Assembly: GCA_965207335.1 (NCBI GenBank)
Contig: OZ242267.1
Coordinates: forward strand, 1,798,001-1,862,000
Reading direction: 5' to 3'
Source of the DNA: G965207335 sp965207335
GTDB taxonomy: Bacteria > Pseudomonadota > Gammaproteobacteria > PS1 > Pseudothioglobaceae
Length of the DNA stretch: 64,000 nucleotides
The position numbers and the translations under genes were made by a program. Shown here piece after piece: positions 39,611-48,183 of this stretch (within the stretch, counting starts at the first letter, position 1; every line of letters begins with the position of its first letter). Under the pieces are notes generated by a model. The model was not told where the DNA came from. It ran no database searches and saw nothing but the letters and a program-made list of their open reading frames with translations.

Positions 39611-41532
39611 AGCGTATTTTTAATTTTTGCCAAATAATCAGTCTCTGTCATTATTTTGACATTGTGTTTTTTTGCATTTGTTAATTTACTTTGTCCAACA
39701 TTCTCACCTATTATTAAATAATCACATTTACTAGTAACAGCATTTAATACTTTAATGCTAAGTGATTTTGCTGTCTTAGTCATATTAGCCCTAGATTGTT
39801 GCATTTTGCCACTAAAAACTATACTTGTCTTACTAAAAAAATGCTTGATATTGTTATTTTGTGCTGTTTTAGTTAGCTCTAAATTAAATCCTACAGGGCA
39901 AATATTAGTTTTTGGTAATGAAAGTAGTTTTTCAAATTCTTGCCTAACATTTAATATTCCTGTTATTACTACATCTGCTGTTAGCTTTGCAAAACCCTCA
40001 ATACTAGTAATATCTGCCGTGCTTAGATTAAAAATATCCGTGATTTTATAGTTTTTAAGCAGTCGTTCGCAATTCCCTAATCCTAAACGATTAATACCAA
40101 ATGATGCTAAAAAACGCCAGTCTTCAATAGCTACTATACGAGATTTTTGTAATTCGTTAAATAAATTTACCCTAGTTTTATCGCCAAAACCAATAGCAGA
40201 TAAGTTATTAATATTCAGTGTATAAATATCAATAATACTATCTATGCCATAGTCATAAATTTTTTCAATAGTAGCACGGCCAAAGCCATCATTATTACCA
40301 AGTGTAGCAAAAAAGAATAACAAACTAAGTATTTTTTGCTCCCTACAATTAGTATAATTCATACAGCATAAAAAATCAGCATTCCAGACTAATTTTTCAC
40401 CACAACTAGGGCAAAAAATTGGAATTACTGCTTTAGTAGCCTTTAAAATTTTATTTATTTTAGGAATTACCATACCACTTCTTGTTAATTCAACTATACT
40501 TTTTTTGCCTAGGTTATTATCTCTAATATAGCCATAATGATAAGCACTAGCTCTTGATAAAGTAGCACCACTTAGTAGTGTAGGTTCTAATTCTGCTACT
40601 GGGGTTATCTTCCCTGTTCTACCTACCTGAGCGGTAATATCTAATACTTGTACTTGGGCTTTGTCTTTGTTTTCTTTGAATGCTATTTGATAGCGGTGGA
40701 ATTTGCGGTTTGAACCCATAGATTGCTTTATTTTGTCATTCACAACAGAAAGCACCACACCATCAACATCAAAGTCTATGGAATTTAAAATATCATTTGT
40801 TATATTTATAAAATTTGCCGATAATTCTGCAATAACTCCACTCCATCTTGGTAATACAATAAATGGTACAAATAATGCGGCTTTATCTTTAATTGCTTTT
40901 GCAGCTAGTTTGTCTAAGGATTTTTCTTTGATTATACTTGCCTGAAAGTTACGCGGGTATTCAAAATTATCTGCTAAATTTTGCTTAAAATATGATTTTT
41001 TAACTACAATTTCTCCAGCACCTAAACCGCGTTTATTATCTTTAAAAATACCTAAACCTCGAGCAAAAACATAGCTAATGTCACTGCCTTTTTTACCATC
41101 TCCTCGAGTATAAAATTTATTACCATCGTCAAAAGCAGCAAATCCGTCTAATTTAGCAGTTATTTCAATTATTATGTATTTTATGGGGTATTTTATTTCT
41201 GTTGCTGATTTTTCTATTCTAGTAAACCATTTTTTTATATCGGAAAAAGAATAAGCCTTATCAGTTGATAACATAGGCTCTGGTAGGAGTAGTTTATTAC
41301 TAGAAAAGGTATAATTATCACTTTCTACCCTGACTAATAAACTATGTTTTGGATTGCGTTTTGCTAGCTCTGTTAAATAAATAAAATCATAATCACTATC
41401 AATAATTATTGGGTTACCAGAACGATATTTTTTATTGGCTAATATACAAAACTCTGCTAATTCATCGTCTGTTAGTTCGGATACTAAAATCTTTTTAGTT
41501 ATTATTTTTGCTATTTGGGTATCATTTAGCAC
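39607..41532 (-). CDS. ligA: NAD+-dependent DNA ligase, divergent
   Basis: 641 residues from a GTG (standard LigA ~670). Domain order is normal: Ia (D-S-D-Y-D-F-I-Y), adenylation domain with A-K-L-D-G (nucleophile Lys ~131) and T-R-G-D-G, OB-fold with V-G-R-T-G-K-I-T-P-V-A, and a Cys4 zinc finger (C-P-S-C-x(n)-C-C-x5-C). HhH repeats come next, then a BRCT domain (I-V-F-S-G-K-M-Q-Q-S-R-A). It is unusually diverged: the nucleophile is followed by F-A-A-F in place of L-A-V, and V-R-G-E is replaced by G-A-G-E. It seals nicks in replication. A second canonical LigA elsewhere in the genome is possible. Confidence 0.87.
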   Translation of the reverse strand: MLNDTQIAKIITKKILVSELTDDELAEFCILANKKYRSGNPIIIDSDYDFIYLTELAKRNPKHSLLVRVESDNYTFSSNKLLLPEPMLSTDKAYSFSDIKKWFTRIEKSATEIKYPIKYIIIEITAKLDGFAAFDDGNKFYTRGDGKKGSDISYVFARGLGIFKDNKRGLGAGEIVVKKSYFKQNLADNFEYPRNFQASIIKEKSLDKLAAKAIKDKAALFVPFIVLPRWSGVIAELSANFINITNDILNSIDFDVDGVVLSVVNDKIKQSMGSNRKFHRYQIAFKENKDKAQVQVLDITAQVGRTGKITPVAELEPTLLSGATLSRASAYHYGYIRDNNLGKKSIVELTRSGMVIPKINKILKATKAVIPIFCPSCGEKLVWNADFLCCMNYTNCREQKILSLLFFFATLGNNDGFGRATIEKIYDYGIDSIIDIYTLNINNLSAIGFGDKTRVNLFNELQKSRIVAIEDWRFLASFGINRLGLGNCERLLKNYKITDIFNLSTADITSIEGFAKLTADVVITGILNVRQEFEKLLSLPKTNICPVGFNLELTKTAQNNNIKHFFSKTSIVFSGKMQQSRANMTKTAKSLSIKVLNAVTSKCDYLIIGENVGQSKLTNAKKHNVKIMTETDYLAKIKNTL

Positions 41533-41632
41533 TATTTAATCCAATTTGCTGTAAGTAATAAGTGTCTTTGAAAAAAAATGCCTTGCAAATAAAAAGTCTA
41601 TTTTTATAGCCCATTGCCATATTTAAGTTGGA

Positions 41633-42727
41633 CTATTTGTTAAATGTATTTGCTAATTTACTTAAAAATTGTTTGCGTAAATTATTATCTATTTTATCAT
41701 TTGATAAACTATTTAATGAAACCTCGGTATGTTCATAGTCTAATTGCCTAACTAATAATTGATATATCTTATCGTTATCACTATCAAAAAATTTATTAAG
41801 TATGCCTTTGGATACATCTGTATATTTGCCTGATATATTTATATAGTATGCACCTTCTTTTAAATCTTTGTCTTCAATATTAATATTATTATTATCTAAG
41901 ACCCAGCCTATATAACGCCAAACTTGCTCTTTAGTTTTTTTAAATTTTAAAACAGTATTATTTGCTTTTAATGTAACTATTTCAACATCTATTTTACCGT
42001 TATCTAAGGTATTAATAATATCATCTTTAGATTTAATAGCATTACCACCTAAAAATAACATTAATTTATATAGCATAGCTATCTCTTGTTCTTTATTACG
42101 GTCTTTTAGTCTCCATACGGTATTCTCACTTTCAGTAGAATCTGGATTTATGTTAATTTCTTCTAAGGAATTAAGGCTTAAATATAGCTCAGTATTGTTG
42201 TTGTTTCTTTCAATTCTAACTATGTATTTATCAACCACAGGTAAAACATAACTAGTACCTAATGCTGCTTGTAAACTGGCACGAATTATGTTTAATTCTT
42301 GTTCTGGTACTTTAATATTGCGTTTCAAATAATTAGTTTTTAGTATGCCTATATTTGGCTTATATTCTGCTATGCTGAATTTTTGTTGTTTAAAAAAAGT
42401 TTCTACAGCAGGCCATATTTTCTCAGGCTTTTGATTAATTAATAAATAACGATAACTGCCATTTCTTTTAATAGTAATATCATTAGTCTTAACCAATAAA
42501 TTATCCTTTGTTGCAATTATTAATTCATTAATATTATCTTGATTAATGATATTAGGTACAGTTAAATCAGGCGGGACTACTAAAGAATTAACACTGCTAT
42601 TTTCGTTGTAATAAAATTCTATTTTTTCTTTTTTAACATCTTCTTGAGTAGAAGAACATGATGTTAATACAAATATTGTTAATACAAATATTGTTAATAT
42701 AAGTACTGTATTTTTAATATAACTCAT
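41633..42727 (-). CDS. bamC: Outer-membrane assembly lipoprotein BamC
   Basis: 364 residues. The N-terminal signal carries a duplicated T-I-F-V-L-T-I-F-V-L-T-S-C with the lipobox Cys at ~24. V-V-P-P-D-L-T-V-P-N at ~51 is the conserved unstructured stretch of BamC that binds BamD. Two helix-grip domains follow (P-E-K-I-W-P-A-V-E-T-F-F and K-E-Q-V-W-R-Y-I-G-W-V-L). The protein attaches to the inner leaflet of the outer membrane as part of BAM. It follows dapA with a 4-base overlap, the same dapA-bamC order as in E. coli. Confidence 0.88.
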   Translation of the reverse strand: MSYIKNTVLILTIFVLTIFVLTSCSSTQEDVKKEKIEFYYNENSSVNSLVVPPDLTVPNIINQDNINELIIATKDNLLVKTNDITIKRNGSYRYLLINQKPEKIWPAVETFFKQQKFSIAEYKPNIGILKTNYLKRNIKVPEQELNIIRASLQAALGTSYVLPVVDKYIVRIERNNNNTELYLSLNSLEEININPDSTESENTVWRLKDRNKEQEIAMLYKLMLFLGGNAIKSKDDIINTLDNGKIDVEIVTLKANNTVLKFKKTKEQVWRYIGWVLDNNNINIEDKDLKEGAYYINISGKYTDVSKGILNKFFDSDNDKIYQLLVRQLDYEHTEVSLNSLSNDKIDNNLRKQFLSKLANTFNK

Positions 42728-43614
42728 AATAATGCTAATTTTGTTAGATCTTTGTTAATAATATCTTTATATTTCATAGATAATTCCGTAAGCGGTAATC
42801 TAATATCAGCCTCACATTTACCCATTAAATGTAGTGCCCATTTTACAGGTATAGGATTAGGTTCAATAAATAAATCATCGTGTAGACAACTAATTTCATC
42901 GTCTATTATTTTTGCACCTGTTAAGTCTTTATTAATTGCTAATTCATAAGCCTTAGCTACTTTGTCAGGTACTACATTGGCAGAAACAGATATACCACCA
43001 TTACCTCCTAATGCTATAAAATCAATAGCTGTTTTATCATCACCGCTATAAAATAAAAAATCCTTAGGACATTTCTCAATAAGTTTTCTAGCTACATTTA
43101 AATCACCTGTTGCATCTTTAATAGCAATAATATTGTCTATTTTTGCTAATCTTGCTACTGTTTCTACTTCTAAATCAACAGCGGTCCTACTTGGAACATT
43201 ATATAAAATTTGTGCTATACTGCTAGCATTAGCCACAGCTTTATAATGTTGATACAAACCTTCTTGGGTTGGTCTATTGTAATATGGAGTTACTAATAAG
43301 GCATAATCAGCACCAGCGCTTTGTGCTGATTTAGTTAGCATTATAGCCTCTGTTGTAGAATTAGCACCTGTGCCAGCAATAATTGGTATTCTAGATTTTG
43401 CAAATTCAATGGTTTTTTTAATTACTGTTAAATGTTCACTATTATCTAAGGTGGCAGATTCTCCTGTTGTACCAACAGAAACAATTGCACTAGTGCCATT
43501 TTCTATATGGAATTCAACCAAAGATTTTAATGCCTTATAATCAACTTGATTATTATTAGACATAGGTGTTATTAAGGCAACAATAGAGCCTGTCAAAGTA
43601 TAATTATTTTGCAT
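42724..43614 (-). CDS. dapA: 4-hydroxy-tetrahydrodipicolinate synthase
   Basis: 296 residues, the standard length. G-S-I-V-A-L-I-T-P-M opens the TIM barrel; T-T-G-E-S-A-T-L holds the catalytic Thr pair. Y-Y-N-R-P-T-Q-E-G-L-Y includes the proton-relay Tyr, Y-N-V-P-S-R-T follows, and the Schiff-base Lys is in I-I-A-I-K-D-A-T-G-D (~160). It condenses pyruvate with aspartate semialdehyde in lysine/diaminopimelate synthesis. Confidence 0.97.
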   Translation of the reverse strand: MQNNYTLTGSIVALITPMSNNNQVDYKALKSLVEFHIENGTSAIVSVGTTGESATLDNSEHLTVIKKTIEFAKSRIPIIAGTGANSTTEAIMLTKSAQSAGADYALLVTPYYNRPTQEGLYQHYKAVANASSIAQILYNVPSRTAVDLEVETVARLAKIDNIIAIKDATGDLNVARKLIEKCPKDFLFYSGDDKTAIDFIALGGNGGISVSANVVPDKVAKAYELAINKDLTGAKIIDDEISCLHDDLFIEPNPIPVKWALHLMGKCEADIRLPLTELSMKYKDIINKDLTKLALL

Positions 43615-43688
43615 AGCATTAATTTTACCTAAATTAATTTACAATACGGAATTTATTAGCAAGCATTAATGATAAGTTTATTTAAAAA

Positions 43689-44618
43689 TTATTCTAATGT
43701 TCTCTCTAAATATAAATAAACAGCATAAGCATTTTTACGATTTGCCTCATTAAATGTTGGCATATTAGCAAATTTACCCCAGTTTATACTCTTGTATGTC
43801 GTATCAAAATCTAGCATATCATTAACTGCTGGGGTTAATTTAGTTAATAAAAACTCCAAGTAATTTTTAGTATCACTAATAATATTTTTTGCACTATTAG
43901 CCATTTTTCCATGTCCTGGTACTAAATACTCAACCTTAGTATTTTCCAGGCTGGTTAATATTTTTAGCCACTTGTTAATATCAGCATCGCCAACAAATGG
44001 TATTCTACCTACAAATATAATATCTCCTGAAAATAAAACTTGGTCGTTTTTGACAAGTAATGACATATCGCCGCTGGAATGAATACTGCCAAAATAATTT
44101 ATAATAAAATCAACTTCGCCTAAGGAAAACTCAATATCTTTGGTTATAATTCTGTCTGGTTTTATTAGTTTAGTGTCATCATCAAGCCAAGGGAATAATA
44201 AATCCTTTCTCGCTATTAATAATTGTTCGGCATTGTTAGAATAATAGTATTCTAATGAGCCTTTTGGTGCCCATACTTTTGCACCTAATCTTTTGTATGA
44301 TGCCAAACCATAGATATGGTCAGCATGATAATGGCTTGTTATTACTAGTTTAATTGGTTTATTAGTAATTTTCTTAATACTAGTTATCATAGCATCTGCT
44401 AGTGCTTCTGTACCTAGGGCATCAAATACTACTACACCATCTTTGGTTATTACAAACCCAGCATTAGCTATAAATCCTTCGTATTGTGTAGCAGAGCCTA
44501 ATTTACCCTCTACATAATAGCTATTACCTGTAATATGAATAGGTTTAATGTCAAAGCTGGTTTTATCGTAAGCTAAACAAAATAAAGGCAAAAATAATAA
44601 TAATAATAAAATTCTCAT
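43689..44618 (-). CDS. Secreted metallo-beta-lactamase-fold hydrolase
   Basis: The start chosen is the ATG at 44618 (M-R-I-L-L-L-L-L-F-L-P-L-F-C-L-A), which opens a signal peptide; 309 residues result. The frame extends in to a MITE and would add ~54 element-coded residues ahead of the signal, which is implausible. Zinc motif: T-S-H-Y-H-A-D-H-I-Y-G at ~120. Further ligands are H in G-S-I-H-S-S-G-D (with D), and H in V-P-G-H-G-K. G-F-I-A-N-A-G-F-V-I-T-K-D-G-V-V-V-F-D precedes these. Periplasmic members of this branch act in quinoprotein or thiol/polysulfide metabolism; the substrate is unknown. Confidence 0.83.
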   Translation of the reverse strand: MRILLLLLFLPLFCLAYDKTSFDIKPIHITGNSYYVEGKLGSATQYEGFIANAGFVITKDGVVVFDALGTEALADAMITSIKKITNKPIKLVITSHYHADHIYGLASYKRLGAKVWAPKGSLEYYYSNNAEQLLIARKDLLFPWLDDDTKLIKPDRIITKDIEFSLGEVDFIINYFGSIHSSGDMSLLVKNDQVLFSGDIIFVGRIPFVGDADINKWLKILTSLENTKVEYLVPGHGKMANSAKNIISDTKNYLEFLLTKLTPAVNDMLDFDTTYKSINWGKFANMPTFNEANRKNAYAVYLYLERTLE

Positions 44619-44633
44619 ATTGCTGTTTACTCT

Positions 44634-44797
44634 GAGACCTTTGCATAAATAGGGATGATTAACAGAATTATGATTTTTGCTTAATTGATGATATTCTATC
44701 AAGTCTGCCCTAGTTGTTCTAAAGCTTGTTTGATAAAGATTATCAAGTGAGTGAAAAGCGGGGTTCTGATGATTATTCATGTTTATACAAAGGTTTC
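44634..44797. repeat. MITE-like element between bioA and the MBL-fold gene
   Basis: Full-length copy, GAGACCTTTGCATAAATAGG at the left, ATACAAAGGTTTC at the right. Its ORF is open on the minus strand and runs in frame into the downstream MBL-fold gene, though that gene has its own start. It abuts the bioA stop codon. Confidence 0.87.
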
Positions 44798-46031
44798 ATT
44801 CTAAAACAACTGCTTTTATAGCATTAGTTATACTTAGCAATTCTTGTTTTGTGATAATAAAGGCTGGCATTGTATAAAGTAGTTTCCCAAAAGGTCTTAG
44901 CCAAACTCCGCGACTTATTAATTTAGCCTGTATTGTTATTATATCAATATTATTTATCATTTCAATTACTGCAATAGCACCTAAAATACGCACATCAGCA
45001 ACATTATTTGCTTGTTTTAATGGCAATAATTCTTGCTGTAATATTGTTTGAATAGTGATAACTTTACTTTTCCAGTTGGAATTTAATAATAAATCAATAC
45101 TAGCACAAGCACAAGCACAAGCAAGTGGATTTGCCATAAATGTAGGTCCGTGCATTAAAACATTTATATTACTACTAATATCCTTAGTAGTAATAGTAGC
45201 AGCTAAGGATAAATAACCCCCAGTTAATGCCTTTCCTAAGCATAAAATATCTGCACTAATATCAGCGTATTCACTAGCAAATAATTTGCCTGTGCGTCCA
45301 AAGCCTGTGGCAATTTCATCAATAATTAATAATACCCCATACTTAGTGCATAATTTTCTAACTTCTTTTAAATAACTACCATCATAAATATACATACCTC
45401 CCGCACCTTGAACTATTGGCTCAATAATCATAGCCGCTATATTGCTATTATTTTTTGCTAATAATTGTTGTAAATCTGCTAATGCACCTTTTTCGTTTGG
45501 CTGTTTAGCAAAAAAATTTTGTGTTAATACCCCATTAAATATTTTTTGTACTCCTTGTTTTGGCTCACAAACAGACATAGTGGCAAAAGTATCACCATGA
45601 TAACCACCATAAACTGTTAATAATCTATTTTTATTATTAAATCCTAGTGCTTGTTGATATTGCAATGCCATTTTTATTGCAACTTCCACAGCAACCGAGC
45701 CTGAATCTGAGAAAAATACTTGTGTTAGTTGTTTAGGTGTTATATTGATTAACTTTTGTGCTAATTCTATAGCTGGCTTGTGCGTAAGTCCACCAAACAT
45801 TACATGTGCCATACTATTTAATTGCTTGCTAATAGCTGTATTTAGGGTGTTATTATTATAACCGTGAATTACCGACCACCACGAACCCATACCATCAATT
45901 ATTTCCTTGTTATTATCAAGTTTTAAATACACACCATCAGCAGATACTATTAAATAATTAGCATCTAAATTAGGGCTACTGGAATAAGGATGCCATACAT
46001 GTTGTTTATCAAACTCTAATAAATTATTCAT
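44796..46031 (-). CDS. bioA: Adenosylmethionine-8-amino-7-oxononanoate aminotransferase
   Basis: 411 residues. H-V-W-H-P-Y-S-S at the N-terminus and G-S-W-W-S-V-I-H-G-Y-N are BioA substrate-binding hallmarks. V-F-F-S-D-S-G-S-V-A-V-E-V-A-I-K-M-A follows, then Y-H-G-D-T, I-I-D-E-I-A-T-G-F-G-R-T-G, and the PLP Lys in C-L-G-K-A-L-T-G-G-Y. It makes 7,8-diaminopelargonate in biotin synthesis. The 3' end is separated from a MITE by one base, and another deleted MITE lies 10 bases upstream of the start. bioB is 20 kb away. Confidence 0.96.
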   Translation of the reverse strand: MNNLLEFDKQHVWHPYSSSPNLDANYLIVSADGVYLKLDNNKEIIDGMGSWWSVIHGYNNNTLNTAISKQLNSMAHVMFGGLTHKPAIELAQKLINITPKQLTQVFFSDSGSVAVEVAIKMALQYQQALGFNNKNRLLTVYGGYHGDTFATMSVCEPKQGVQKIFNGVLTQNFFAKQPNEKGALADLQQLLAKNNSNIAAMIIEPIVQGAGGMYIYDGSYLKEVRKLCTKYGVLLIIDEIATGFGRTGKLFASEYADISADILCLGKALTGGYLSLAATITTKDISSNINVLMHGPTFMANPLACACACASIDLLLNSNWKSKVITIQTILQQELLPLKQANNVADVRILGAIAVIEMINNIDIITIQAKLISRGVWLRPFGKLLYTMPAFIITKQELLSITNAIKAVVLE

Positions 46032-46041
46032 TTAATTTTAT

Positions 46042-46097
46042 GAGACCTTTGCATAAATAGGGGTGATTAGCAAAAGTTCAATTTTTGCAAAGGTCTC
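46042..46097. repeat. Internally deleted MITE upstream of bioA
   Basis: Only 56 bases remain: the left end GAGACCTTTGCATAAATAGG, a short GTGATTAGCAAAAGTTCAAT, and the right end TTTGCAAAGGTCTC. The interior is lost, leaving the inverted ends almost back to back, able to fold into a hairpin. It sits 10 bases before the bioA start codon. Confidence 0.85.
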
Positions 46098-46135
46098 TTT
46101 ATATATTACCGTAATTATGGGTGTTATTTTTATAT

Positions 46136-46560
46136 ATCGTCATTGTAAGCACTGCTTTTTGTATCAGGCAACATAATAGTACTCAATTACTCCCATCGTC
46201 ATTGCGAACACTGCTTTTTAGTGTGTGGCAATCTCAGGCAAAATACTGGTACTAATTACACCGCTTTTGTAGCACAAGATTGCCACGCCTTTATCAAGGC
46301 TCGCAATGACGGTGGGTATAATTTCAATTCTCAATTCTTAGTGCTTTTTTATACATCGTCATTGTAAGCACTGTTTTTTGTATCAGGCAACATAACGGCA
46401 CTCAATTACTCCCATCGTCATTGCGAACACTGTTTTTTGTGTGTGGCAATCTCAGGCAAAATACTGGTACTAATCACATCGCTTTTGTAGCACGAAATTG
46501 CCACGCCTTTATTAAGTCTCGCAATGATGGTGGGTGTAATTCTAATTCGTTATTGTGGGT
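46136..46560. repeat. Tandem pair of ~220-bp dispersed repeats (CGTCATTGCGA family)
   Basis: Two diverged copies lie head to tail, starting TCGTCATTGTAAGCACTG at ~46137 and ~46357. Each contains CGTCATTGCGAACACTG, TGTGGCAATCTCAGGC and, inverted, GATTGCCACGCCTTTAT with CTCGCAATGACGG. The arms can fold into long hairpins. Similar arms occur near 22110 and 50140. No coding sequence is evident between bioA and the RAYT units apart from relics. Confidence 0.75.
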
Positions 46561-46688
46561 ACTTTTTTTAAATCACATCGCGAATATCTCACGACAAAAA
46601 TATACCTTACAAGCACAATGTATATATGGGGAGTTTGAGGGGCGGTTGTACGGTAACTGTAATACGGAAACTAGTTCTGCCCCTAATG

Positions 46689-46803
46689 GAGACCTTTGCA
46701 CAAACATGAATAATCATCAGAACCCCGCTTTTCACTCACTTGATAATTTTTATCAAACCAGCTTTAGAACAACTAGGGCAGGCTTGATAGAATATCATCA
46801 AAA
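46689..46803. repeat. Truncated MITE cut by a REP/RAYT unit
   Basis: Begins GAGACCTTTGCACAAACATG in the ORF orientation and runs ~115 bases to AGAATATCATCAAAAATCAA, where a REP sequence takes over. It lies in the same flanking context (TATATGGGGAGTTTGAGGGG, then GTTCTGCCCCTAATGG) as the copies at 21.9 and 50.3 kb. Confidence 0.8.
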
Positions 46804-46811
46804 ATCAAAGG

Positions 46812-46965
46812 AAAATCAAAGGGGTCAGTATCCTTTGATTTTACCATGCTGTTTATACTCTTTTGATTTTCTATCACCGCCCCTTGTCTTTGGTTTAATT
46901 CTGCGTTTAAGATGTGCTTCAATTTGAGAGATAAATTTATCATTGCCTAATACAAAGCTTTTAGG
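46812..46965. mobile_element. RAYT unit fragment (left end)
   Basis: A REP hairpin (AAAATCAAAGG...CCTTTGATTTT) and the last ~40 codons of the RAYT gene, in the minus orientation, are repeated here. The match breaks off at ~46963 where the next unit's REP begins. It is a truncated unit adjoining a complete one. Confidence 0.85.
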
Positions 46966-47773
46966 AAATCAAAGGGGTCAGTATCCTTTGATTTTACCAT
47001 GCTGTTTATACTCTTTTGATTTTCTATCACCGCCCCTTGTCTTTGGTTTAATTCTGCGTTTAAGATGTGCTTCAATTTGAGAGATAAATTTATCATTGCC
47101 TAATACAAAGCTTTTATTAGTTAAATCTCTTATCATTTTAATGGTTTTCTCTGGTATTGTTTGTGTAAATATACTTTGGTAGTTTATACACCTTTCTTTA
47201 TCATTACTGCCTAATAATAAATAAATATCGTGTGGCTGTATTAAATCATCATTACTTGCTTTTGTATTATAGTGATAACTAGACCATGGATATTGATTAA
47301 TATCTTTAACCATACCTGCTCTTAATGGGTTTTGTTCAATATAACAATAACAAGTTAATAAATAATGTTCACTATCAATTACTGCTGACTTATAACGACC
47401 TTCCCACAATGTGCCTGTTCTTTGGTATAAATCATTAAAGTATCTTACATAAGTTCTACCAACATATTGCATAACAGCACCAATACTATAATTATCTTTA
47501 GGAGTCATTAACAAATGAACATGGTTTGTCATTAAAACATAAGCATGTAGTTTGCAATTATGTTTGATGCAAGCGTCTTTTAATACTTTAAGATAAAAAT
47601 GATAATCTTTATTTGTTATAAAAATAACTTGTTTATTGTTGCCTCTTTGGATAATGTGATGAGGTTGGTCTTTTATTATTATTCTTGGTTGTCTTGGCAT
47701 TTTGATTGGGTTTTGTATGATACTGGTTTTGTATTATACATAAAATCAAAGGATACTGACCCCTTTGATTTTT
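46966..47773 (-). mobile_element. REP-bounded RAYT unit 1
   Basis: An ~808-base unit consisting of a RAYT gene with an inverted REP at each end: AAATCAAAGGGGTCAGTATC at the left, GATACTGACCCCTTTGATTT at the right. A second unit of the same length with the same gene lies at 48153-48960. Identical copies show that the whole unit, not just the REP, has moved. Confidence 0.8.
46978..47700 (-). CDS. REP-associated tyrosine transposase (RAYT), copy 1
   Basis: 240 residues with the Y1/HUH transposase fold of the TnpA_REP family. H-H-I-I-Q-R-G-N-N-K-Q opens it, M-T-N-H-V-H-L-L-M-T-P supplies the HUH metal motif (~57-61), and Y-I-E-Q-N-P-L-R-A-G-M-V contains the RAYT signature; the catalytic Tyr is likely in L-T-C-Y-C-Y-I-E-Q-N (~118-120). 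A basic C-terminal tail follows. RAYTs nick REP hairpins and are thought to spread them. The stop codon lies next to the left REP. Confidence 0.92.
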   Translation of the reverse strand: MPRQPRIIIKDQPHHIIQRGNNKQVIFITNKDYHFYLKVLKDACIKHNCKLHAYVLMTNHVHLLMTPKDNYSIGAVMQYVGRTYVRYFNDLYQRTGTLWEGRYKSAVIDSEHYLLTCYCYIEQNPLRAGMVKDINQYPWSSYHYNTKASNDDLIQPHDIYLLLGSNDKERCINYQSIFTQTIPEKTIKMIRDLTNKSFVLGNDKFISQIEAHLKRRIKPKTRGGDRKSKEYKQHGKIKGY

Positions 47774-47797
47774 CCTTTGATTTTTTGATTTCCCCCA

Positions 47798-48118
47798 TTG
47801 TTAAAAGAAAAACTGTTGAAGTGTGATGTTATATTTATAGAACTTACTTCGGCAGAAATCCATGAGCTATTAAAAGAAACGATTGAGGATAATACATTTA
47901 CTAAATTATTCACAACATTTTTGCAACACTACAAATCAAATATGCATGAACTTGACGAAATAAAGCAAAAAGCTATTGAAACAAAAAGTCAAAGAACAAA
48001 ATTGTTTATTAAACTATTTGAATTTATATTTACCGAATATGAAAAATTTCAAGATAGAAATGATTGTATTGATTTTGACGATATGATTGTAAAAGCTGTA
48101 AATTTAATAGAGTCTTAA
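47798..48118 (+). pseudogene. Fragment of a UvrD-like DNA helicase
   Basis: About 106 codons from a TTG read I-H-E-L-L-K-E-T-I-E, F-L-Q-H-Y-K-S-N, L-F-I-K-L-F-E-F-I-F-T-E-Y-E-K-F and D-C-I-D-F-D-D-M-I-V-K-A. The last block is the I-D-F-D-D-M-I element that precedes motif Ib in UvrD/HelD-like superfamily I helicases. No Walker A, motif II or C-terminal half is present. The fragment lies between two RAYT units, which probably split or trapped it. Non-functional. Confidence 0.6.
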
Positions 48119-48183
48119 AATCAAAGGGGTCAGTATCCTTTAAAATCAAAGTAAAATCAAAGGGGTCAGTATCCTTTGATTTT
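48117..48183. repeat. Two tandem REP sequences
   Basis: AAAATCAAAGGGGTCAGTAT occurs at 48117 (its right arm decayed to CCTTTAAAAT) and again at 48153, where the full palindrome AAAATCAAAGG...CCTTTGATTTT survives. The second forms the left end of RAYT unit 2. Confidence 0.85.

Noticed and set aside
43689..44780. N-terminal extension of the MBL-fold protein by 54 residues.
   Set aside because: The extra part is the MITE's own ORF read through into the gene; the signal peptide starting at 44618 shows the true start.
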